From Verrucomicrobiota bacterium (GTDB taxonomy: Bacteria > Verrucomicrobiota > Verrucomicrobiia > Verrucomicrobiales > Akkermansiaceae): a DNA stretch of 7,825 nt. Positions 1-5,852 of the stretch are shown here, in pieces. The notes beneath the pieces were generated by a model. The model was given only the letters and a program-made list of their open reading frames with translations. It was not told the DNA's origin and did not search any database. The position numbers were made by a program, and so were the translations under genes. The DNA lies in contig JAPLUJ010000619.1 of the NCBI GenBank assembly GCA_026397695.1, positions 1 through 7,825 on the forward strand. The letters run 5' to 3'. Positions within the stretch are counted from its first letter, which is position 1; each line of letters starts with the position of its first letter.

Positions 1-3
1 CCG

Positions 4-77
4 CCGATGGACGCAGATGAACACAGATCAAATCAAAAATCTCTCTTCATCTGCGTCTATCTGCGTTCATCTGCGGT
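4..77. repeat. 10-bp-periodic imperfect inverted repeat (intergenic repeat element)
   Basis: The left arm (about 4-30) and the right arm (about 47-77) are imperfect reverse complements, separated by an AT-rich spacer. The right arm is three near-identical 10-base units, CATCTGCGTC, TATCTGCGTT and CATCTGCGGT. The left arm carries the complementary units (GATGGACGCA, GATGAACACA). About 24 of 30 aligned positions pair. From memory, AACCGCAGATGAACGCAGAT-like sequence recurs between genes in many Verrucomicrobiota and Planctomycetota genomes, so a dispersed REP-like element is the best reading. Its function is unknown, and the left end may be cut by the window. Confidence 0.6.
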
Positions 78-169
78 TAAAACCCTCTTCTCTTCCTGCT
101 TAATTGAACGGTATTGGGCGGCTCGCCCGTTGGGGAAGAAAATCACGAGCGGGCCGGCTCGGCTGAGAC

Positions 170-200
170 TTCGGCGAGCTCAGTCGAACCGCTCGCCGAA
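170..200. repeat. Intergenic hairpin, 10-bp perfect stem
   Basis: TTCGGCGAGC (170-179) is the exact reverse complement of GCTCGCCGAA (191-200), with an 11-base loop. The loop side also allows a competing pairing, CTGAG (163-167) with CTCAG (179-183), so two folds are possible. The next T-rich stretch on the plus strand (about 213-219) lies too far away for a standard intrinsic terminator. It resembles the GAGCTCAGTCGAA-containing repeats often seen between genes in environmental genomes. That comparison is from memory. Confidence 0.45.
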
Positions 201-300
201 CGCGGCCGTGCCCCTCTTTTAAATGCCTCTCTTGAGTGTGCCTATTGCATGCTTCCTTGGCATGCGCTCTCAGCGAAAGCGCGCTACCGCAGAACGCAGC

Positions 301-328
301 AGGGCCGCCGGATTGCTCCGGCGGCCCT
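301..328 (-). terminator. Probable transcription terminator hairpin of the large minus-strand gene
   Basis: AGGGCCGCCGGA (301-312) and TCCGGCGGCCCT (317-328) are perfect reverse complements around a 4-base loop, giving a very stable 12-bp GC-rich stem. It begins 49 bases past the stop codon of the minus-strand gene, where a terminator is expected. No T-tract follows on the minus strand (the next bases read GCTGCGTTCTGCGG), so it is not a textbook Rho-independent terminator. It may instead act as a 3'-end stability hairpin or a U-tract-less terminator. Confidence 0.6.
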
Positions 329-376
329 GATGATGGTTAGGGGTTCGCGTGATTTCCCGGCAGCGCGGGCTGCGGG

Positions 377-3300
377 TCAGTTCGGGGTCACCTTGAGGCG
401 GACGAAGGACTTGGCCGCGCCGGTGGGCAGGGTGTAGGATACTGACCCAGCGGTGTTGCTGAGCTTGGGATCAGTGCCAGGAACATCCACCCAGTTCTGG
501 AGGTTAGTGGAGGTTTGGACGACGAACTGGGTGCCGTAGGCGGAGTTGGGGATATTGCCGCCATTGGGCCAGGTCACTTTTCCGGTGCCGTTGATGCCCG
601 GGTTGGTGGAGAGACCGGTTGCGTTCATGAAGTAGGCCACGCCATTGGCAACGCCGTCATTGTTGGTATCTTCGGAGGGCTGGTTGCTTGCACCGTTGGC
701 GGTCGCCCATGTGGTGTAACCGCTGTCGAGCCCCACTCTGGTCAAGTCAGCCTCACCGCCAGACCCCGCCGTGGCCTCGATCATGAACACGTCGCCGGCT
801 GAACCCGTGATCTCGAACACCAGCCATTTACCACTGCCGTCGAAGGGCGAAACCAATTGCACGCCACTGTCGCCAGTTCCGCCTGTCGTCTGATAGATGC
901 GGAAGTGAGTCGAGTTGTACTGGTGATCGCCGTCGGCACGAATATCGCCCAGCAATGCGACTCGGAAGGTCTTGGTTGCGGTCATCGTGATGGAGGCCAT
1001 ATCGTGTACACTACCGGGTGTTACCGGCCAATTGTACCGGGGATTGGCGCGTTCGTCGGCAACCGTCGCCGCGGGCATCAGCGCTTGGTCTACCAACATA
1101 TAGTTAGGAAGCTGAGCATCAGGCGTGCCGCCGATATAAGCCAACGTCGCGTAGGCAGGATTTGAAATACCACCTCCAGTGTTAGCGGTCATCCATCCAT
1201 CGCTGCCGTAGGCATCGTCGCCGCTGACATCGAGCGGTTTGTCGACGCTTGTCGTCCGCCAAGCCCCTTTTGTCGTCGTATCGGTGCCGACATAAGTAAT
1301 CGGTATCGGCACCGAAGTGAGGGTCAGGGTCACAAAACCGTCGGCCGTGCCGAAGGTGTATTTCCTGCCCTGAGCCTTGTTGGCCACGGTGAGCGACGAG
1401 ACGCCCTTGCCGCCAATGGCTCCCGTGTAGGCAATGAGCTTGTAGGTACCGACGTCGGTCATCCGGGCGGTACCGTTGCCGTTGAGGAAGGTGATGGCCC
1501 CGCCGTTGATTGTCAGTCCGCCGCCCGTGCTGACGGTGATCTGGTCAATGCTCGAGGTACTGGCGGCGTTGAGCGTCAGGGTACTGCCGCTGTCGAGCGT
1601 CAGGCTGCTGGCGGTGATCGCGCTGATGGTGGTATCGGAGCCGGGGCTGATCATGCCGCCGCTGGCCACGCTCACCGCGCCGACGACCGTGCCGTTGCCG
1701 GCTAGGTAGCCGGTGTCAGGCACATTCAGTGCGCCGATGGTCACTATGCTGGCACCTTCCAAAGTGAGCTTGGGCGTGTTGAGCGTGGCACCGGTGAGGT
1801 TCTTGCTGGAGTCCACGGTCAGTTCGCCGGTAATGTTGAGAACCGTGCCGCTGGCAACTGTTAGACCGGCGAGGCCGGCCGAGGTGTTGGTCTTGGTAAT
1901 GTTGAGTGTAGAGGTGGCGTTCAACGCGAGCGTGCCGCCGGTGGTGTTCAAAGCATTGATGGTCGGGTTGGCAACGGTCAGGCTCCGGCCGCTGGCCGAC
2001 ACCGAGCCGCCGCCGCCGAGCGTCAGGGTGTTGCAGTTGGCGGCTGCGGAAGTGATGGTGATCGCATGGGTGTTGACGATCACCGGTGTCTCCACGCCGG
2101 GAATCTGCAGCTTGTCCCACGTGGTTGTGGTATGCCAATCGCCGCTGGCGACGCTGGTGGTGGCCGGCGCAACGGGCAGGCTCTGCGCATTCAGCGGATC
2201 GCTGCCTGCATCCGCCTCGACGTTGTCAGTCACCCCGTCGCCATCACTATCCAGCACGATTTGCGCAGCGGTTAGAGCGCGGTCGTGGACGCGGGCATTG
2301 AGAATGAGGCCGTCGAAAAACTGCCGCGTGGCGGTGTCTTCCGCCGTCTGTGAGAAGCCGATGCGATAACATTTGCCGGCCGCCGCAGCATCATTGCCCG
2401 GACCCGAGTAACTGCGGGTGGCGGCCTGCACGCCGTTGATGAAAAGCGTGGCGGTGGAGCCGTTGAAGGCGAGGGCGACATGCTGCCATTGGCCCAGCGT
2501 GGCGGTCACGTTGGTGGCCCAGTTGCCCACATTGTCGAGCCGCACCACCCACTTGCCGGCGTCGAGGCCGAAGCCGCAGCCCTGGAGTCCGCCGCGTTCG
2601 TCATCGCTGTCGAAGACTGCTTCGTAGTTGCTGACATCATCGGAAGTGCGGGGTTTCACCCAGGCGCTGAGCGTGCGGATGCGGCCGTTGCGCACGCCGC
2701 TTTCGGCGGTGGTGGTGGTGCCGTTGAAATCGGTGGCGGCGATGGGGGAAAACTGGCCTATCAGATCCCCGTGGCGTGACGCTTCCGCCCGCACCTCGGC
2801 GGCGGTCATGGCCACGTTGTAGAAACGCATATCCTCGAGGCTGCCCTTGAACAAACCGCCCCCCCAATCGCGACCGATATAATTCGCCTGTTGGGCGGTG
2901 CCATTGTTGGCGGCGAGCACGGCGAGGGGTGTTAGAGTGATGGCGGCGGTGGCTTCGGCAACGCCGCCGATGTAGAGTTTGCCGGTGGTGCCATCGAGGG
3001 TGACGGCGACGTTGCGCCACTCATTGACCGGCAGCACGCTGGTGCTGGTGAGGGTGCGGGTGGTGGTGCCATCACTGATGGTGAAGACGGCCTGGCCGGT
3101 GGTGTCGCGCACCAGTTTCATGGCCTTGGTCGCGCTGCTGCCAAGGAAGAGCAACGGCTCGGCAGTGCCAATGGCGGTGGCCGGCTTGATCCAACCTGAA
3201 AAGGAAAACAACGGGGTATCGGCGACGCTGCGATCCATCGCGGCGAAATCGTTAGAACCATCGAAGACCATCACGGGGGAACCCATCGCCGTATCCATGG

Positions 3301-5755
3301 TGGGCAGCGGCGAACCGCGCAGTTGGGCGTGGAGCGCGCCGAACTCATCCCACCACTGTTCGCCGTCCGTTTCCTGGGTGCGATAGCTGGCGATCAAGCC
3401 GCGTGGCGTGCGCAGGGTTTGCGCATAGAAGGCATCCCACCATCCGCCCCACGGAATATGACTGAAGTGCACGCCGCTGCTCACGTTCCAGCCCATCGAG
3501 TAATCATGATCCATGATGGCCGTTCCACTGATAGTGCCGCCACCGAACGGATAGGCGCAGCCGCGCACCACGGCATCATCCGTCACGGTGGTGTTTTCGA
3601 TTTTGCTATAACCGCAGATCAAGGCCCGACCGCGCACTGCCGCACCGTTGGACAAATGCGCCCGGTCGCGCACCCGTGCCGCTCCTTCGACCAGCGCGCT
3701 GCCTTCGATCAAGGCCGAGCCGCTAATCACGGCGCTGCCTTGGACGGTTGCCGAACCCTGGATGACGGCATAGTCTTCCACCCGGGCCGTGCCTAACACC
3801 TTGGCCGAATCGACGACCTTGGCATTCGGTCCGACATAGGCCGTCGCAGCCACCGTGGCCGACGGACCGACAATGCCGCCGCCATTGCCATGGGTGTGGT
3901 AGCCGGACGGGTTGGCAACGCTGTATTGATGGACGGCAGGTGTGGCATTCACCAAGCGGACTTCGTAGGCATAGCGCAAGCGGTCGGCGTGTTTATCCAC
4001 GGGTTTGGTGTTGCTTTGGCTCTCCAAATCCAGCGCTGTGTCGTTAGGAGTGGCGGTGACGATGAGAAACACCTGGGACTCGCCGGCTGTCAGCGCGAAG
4101 CTCTGCGTGCCCGGTGCCCACACCGGCGAATAACGGACCACATCCCCGGCCGAAATCGCCGCCAAACACCAGCGCCAATCCTCACCGGTGCCTGGCATAT
4201 CCAAGCCGCGGAATTCGACGGTGATGGTGGCTCCGGCGCTTGCTGTTAGATCATGCATCTGATAGGCCCAGCGATCCGGGGCGCGTTCCAAGGGCACCCG
4301 CCACCACCCGGGCTGGTCCTGCTGGGGAATAAGCTGTGCGCCCTGGTTCCAGAAGTGCGACGCGCGATCCGCCGTGGTGCCCCAGTGCTGGGACCGGATG
4401 CGGGTTTTCTCCACGAAGTCGAGCATCGGCCAGTGTTTCAAGCATTCACAGGCCACGTCTTTCACCGAGGTTCCCACGGGCAAGGCGCTCGCCAGTTTAT
4501 TGACCAGTGTCTGGCCGGACGCGCCATCCCGCCACATGATGGCGGCATAGTTGGATGGCAGGCCGAACTGCGTGCCGTAGTCGTCGAGCGACAAGTAATA
4601 GCGCTGGTCGGCATAGATGTGGCGCTTGTGATCCGGGCGGTAGTTGGAATTGCGCGTGAGGTTGTCGAGACCCGGGATGCAACCGGGAATCGCCGCGTAA
4701 AAGTGCAGGTTGCGTCCTGCGCGGAGGTAGTTGGCATGGCTTTCCCAATGCCCGCCCGTGAGATTGCCCGGTTGCGCCATTTGCACGACATGACCGAACT
4801 CATGGGGTACCGGATTACCCGAACCTTCGTCGTTCAAGCCGCTCGCGCCGACGTTCATGTGGCCGCGGTTGGCATAACCGCCGGCCCAGTAGCCGTCATA
4901 CCAGGTCAGGAAATTGATTTTATAACGCGGCGTGGTGGTTGAATTGAACTCCCGGAACGGTTCATTATAGGCGAGTTTCCGGCAAAACACCTGATAGCTC
5001 TCCTCGCACATCCGCAGTGCGCGGCGGGCGTGGGCCGTGGTGAAGGCCGTATTTGCCGGATCCGACCAGATGCAGACATGTTTGCTCTCCATGCGGGTGG
5101 TGTTGGCTGCGGTTAAACCGGCCTTGAAATTGGTATTCAGGTTGAGTGCGGGCGCGGTGCCCGCCACATCCCCGACTTCCATATAGTCGATTTCGAAGTG
5201 GCCGGTAGCCGCCACCAGCGGAGTGACGCGCAGGTCGCGCAGCGAGTCGCGCCAGAAAACCTCCAGGCCCAGATCCAGCCGATAGGTATGAAACGCGCCA
5301 TCCTTGGGGATGCTGGCCGCAGGCAGGACGAAAACCCTCGTCGTGGCGAAGCCGGTGTTGACCGTGGTGCCATACTCGAATTTCACATCCCCGGCGTAGG
5401 CGGCGGGCAGCTTGAGGCGCAGTTGCAGGTAATCGTTGAAACCCAGATCCAAATCCGGCCCGCCAGAGATGGCCGTGCGGCTGATGGAAGCATCGAGCGT
5501 TGCCGAGTTGTCGTCACCGGTTAGAAAGCCGCCCCCCGCCGCCAGGCCGGTGACGTTGGATCCGGTCCAGCCGTCGAGGTTGCCCGCCGTCGCCCATTCC
5601 CCCAGCACGGTGCCGCCGGCGAGCCGGTCCACCGGGTCCACGGCGACCACCGTGACGTTTTGCTGGCCGTGGGCGAGGTGACCCGCCTCCACTCGGAACC
5701 GCGGCAGACATCCGCATTGATCCTTGACCTCGGTATCTGGCCGCTGGCAATACAT
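377..5755 (-). CDS. Giant mosaic extracellular protein: HExxH metallopeptidase-like domain, hexapeptide beta-helix, two LamG-like domains, autotransporter-type beta-strand repeats
   Basis: Residues are numbered from the TTG that opens the longest frame (base 5986). Residues 129-275 form a beta-sandwich-like module ending in 'GHFEIDYMEVGD'. Residues 300-555 are a metallopeptidase-like domain with H395-E-F-G-H399 and a possible third zinc ligand, E415, in 'HWESH'. This resembles DUF6055/Svx-AvrXca-type secreted proteins. A beta-rich segment follows (556-682), then hexapeptide repeats (705-826), LamG-like domains (865-1075 and 1083-1246), a DSDGDG calcium-type loop (1247-1252), beta-strand repeats (1275-1557), and a C-terminal module with DTNNDG (1773-1778) and 'VVQTSTNLQNWVDV'. 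The stop is TGA at 377-379. The start is uncertain. ATG at 5755 (1792 aa) avoids overlap with the divergent GH32 gene; GTG at 5692 is an alternative. Neither has a good ribosome-binding site or signal peptide, so the 5' end may be truncated. The role is inferred: an exported or surface protein that binds glycans and possibly cleaves protein. Confidence 0.8.
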   Translation of the reverse strand: MYCQRPDTEVKDQCGCLPRFRVEAGHLAHGQQNVTVVAVDPVDRLAGGTVLGEWATAGNLDGWTGSNVTGLAAGGGFLTGDDNSATLDASISRTAISGGPDLDLGFNDYLQLRLKLPAAYAGDVKFEYGTTVNTGFATTRVFVLPAASIPKDGAFHTYRLDLGLEVFWRDSLRDLRVTPLVAATGHFEIDYMEVGDVAGTAPALNLNTNFKAGLTAANTTRMESKHVCIWSDPANTAFTTAHARRALRMCEESYQVFCRKLAYNEPFREFNSTTTPRYKINFLTWYDGYWAGGYANRGHMNVGASGLNDEGSGNPVPHEFGHVVQMAQPGNLTGGHWESHANYLRAGRNLHFYAAIPGCIPGLDNLTRNSNYRPDHKRHIYADQRYYLSLDDYGTQFGLPSNYAAIMWRDGASGQTLVNKLASALPVGTSVKDVACECLKHWPMLDFVEKTRIRSQHWGTTADRASHFWNQGAQLIPQQDQPGWWRVPLERAPDRWAYQMHDLTASAGATITVEFRGLDMPGTGEDWRWCLAAISAGDVVRYSPVWAPGTQSFALTAGESQVFLIVTATPNDTALDLESQSNTKPVDKHADRLRYAYEVRLVNATPAVHQYSVANPSGYHTHGNGGGIVGPSATVAATAYVGPNAKVVDSAKVLGTARVEDYAVIQGSATVQGSAVISGSALIEGSALVEGAARVRDRAHLSNGAAVRGRALICGYSKIENTTVTDDAVVRGCAYPFGGGTISGTAIMDHDYSMGWNVSSGVHFSHIPWGGWWDAFYAQTLRTPRGLIASYRTQETDGEQWWDEFGALHAQLRGSPLPTMDTAMGSPVMVFDGSNDFAAMDRSVADTPLFSFSGWIKPATAIGTAEPLLFLGSSATKAMKLVRDTTGQAVFTISDGTTTRTLTSTSVLPVNEWRNVAVTLDGTTGKLYIGGVAEATAAITLTPLAVLAANNGTAQQANYIGRDWGGGLFKGSLEDMRFYNVAMTAAEVRAEASRHGDLIGQFSPIAATDFNGTTTTAESGVRNGRIRTLSAWVKPRTSDDVSNYEAVFDSDDERGGLQGCGFGLDAGKWVVRLDNVGNWATNVTATLGQWQHVALAFNGSTATLFINGVQAATRSYSGPGNDAAAAGKCYRIGFSQTAEDTATRQFFDGLILNARVHDRALTAAQIVLDSDGDGVTDNVEADAGSDPLNAQSLPVAPATTSVASGDWHTTTTWDKLQIPGVETPVIVNTHAITITSAAANCNTLTLGGGGSVSASGRSLTVANPTINALNTTGGTLALNATSTLNITKTNTSAGLAGLTVASGTVLNITGELTVDSSKNLTGATLNTPKLTLEGASIVTIGALNVPDTGYLAGNGTVVGAVSVASGGMISPGSDTTISAITASSLTLDSGSTLTLNAASTSSIDQITVSTGGGLTINGGAITFLNGNGTARMTDVGTYKLIAYTGAIGGKGVSSLTVANKAQGRKYTFGTADGFVTLTLTSVPIPITYVGTDTTTKGAWRTTSVDKPLDVSGDDAYGSDGWMTANTGGGISNPAYATLAYIGGTPDAQLPNYMLVDQALMPAATVADERANPRYNWPVTPGSVHDMASITMTATKTFRVALLGDIRADGDHQYNSTHFRIYQTTGGTGDSGVQLVSPFDGSGKWLVFEITGSAGDVFMIEATAGSGGEADLTRVGLDSGYTTWATANGASNQPSEDTNNDGVANGVAYFMNATGLSTNPGINGTGKVTWPNGGNIPNSAYGTQFVVQTSTNLQNWVDVPGTDPKLSNTAGSVSYTLPTGAAKSFVRLKVTPN
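1316..2164 (-). repeat. Region encoding G8-like start and autotransporter-associated beta-strand repeats
   Basis: This part of the large gene (residues 1275-1557) opens with 'SGDWHTTTTWDKLQIPG', which resembles the G8-type 'sGnWs...tWsggvvPg' start. It continues as short Thr/Ser/Asn/Gly-rich strands such as 'LTVASGTVLNITGELTV' and 'LTLDSGSTLTLNAAS'. The segment 'LAGNGTVVGAVSVASGGMISPG' fits the autotransporter-associated beta-strand pattern (GxGtvxGxvtvxsGgxlxPG). Such regions form parallel beta-helix stalks in secreted proteins. No outer-membrane beta-barrel translocator follows, so the protein is not a type V autotransporter itself. Confidence 0.65.
3509..3874 (-). repeat. Region encoding a left-handed beta-helix (hexapeptide repeat) domain
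   Basis: Residues 705-826 of the large protein show clear six-residue periodicity with a small or aliphatic residue at each turn: 'VLGTAR', 'VEDYAV', 'IQGSAT', 'VQGSAV', 'ISGSAL', 'IEGSAL', 'VEGAAR'. This is the [LIV]-G-x-x-A-x signature of the left-handed beta-helix, best known from cytoplasmic acyltransferases and gamma-class carbonic anhydrases. Roughly 15-18 hexads are present, enough for five or six coils. I see no obvious active-site histidines of the transferase type, so a structural spacer or binding role is as likely as catalysis. Confidence 0.7.
5724..5753 (+). promoter_or_regulatory. Possible sigma70-type promoter for the GH32 gene (weak)
   Basis: TTGACC (5724-5729) matches the -35 consensus at five of six bases. 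It is followed after 18 bases by CAATAC (5748-5753), a poor -10 match. Transcription would start near 5760 and leave a leader of about 90 bases before the GTG at 5853. The call rests on one good hexamer only. The -10 half overlaps the left arm of the adjacent palindrome, which would suit repression if both are real. Confidence 0.2.
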
Positions 5756-5775
5756 TCCCGTGAATGTAATGTTGC
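5747..5775. promoter_or_regulatory. Palindromic operator-like site between the divergent genes
   Basis: TACATTC (5751-5757) and GAATGTA (5762-5768) are perfect inverted repeats around CCGT, making an 18-bp palindrome. After a 3-base offset on one side, the flanks GCAA (5747-5750) and TTGC (5772-5775) extend the symmetry. Its size, position in a ~100-base divergent intergenic space and AT-rich arms suit a dimeric repressor or activator controlling one or both genes. The candidate ATG of the minus-strand gene (complement of 5753-5755) lies in the left arm, so if that start is right, the palindrome would also be at the 5' end of that mRNA. The regulator cannot be named. Confidence 0.35.
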
Positions 5776-5852
5776 AATCGGTTTTAGCAAACGTTGGCTC
5801 GTGCCGCCCGAAAAACGATGCCCTGCGCGTCTTGCCGGGCTCAATCGCGAAA

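Noticed and set aside
247..282. Twin GCATGC palindromes and a GCGCT/AGCGC stem as a possible operator
   Set aside because: The arms are short and GC-rich, lie at the 3' side of a gene with no start codon nearby, and are the kind of short symmetry expected by chance.
1476..2369. Long plus-strand open frames opposite the mosaic gene (for example 1713-2369 and 4253-4942)
   Set aside because: They lie opposite a continuous 1.8-kilocodon frame with recognisable domains and have low-complexity or Arg-rich products. GC-rich DNA opens such antisense frames by chance.
1861..5524. Recurrent GTTAGA on the plus strand across the mosaic gene, suggesting a scattered motif
   Set aside because: It reflects Leu-Thr pairs written CTA-AC in the minus-strand gene (at least five of about twenty such pairs) with no regular spacing. 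A codon-pair habit explains it.
5724..5852. N-terminal 43-codon extension of the GH32 frame from ATG 5724 (or ATG 5769)
   Set aside because: It would place a long non-hydrophobic leader before a clean signal peptide that begins right after GTG 5853, and its composition does not resemble protein of the family.
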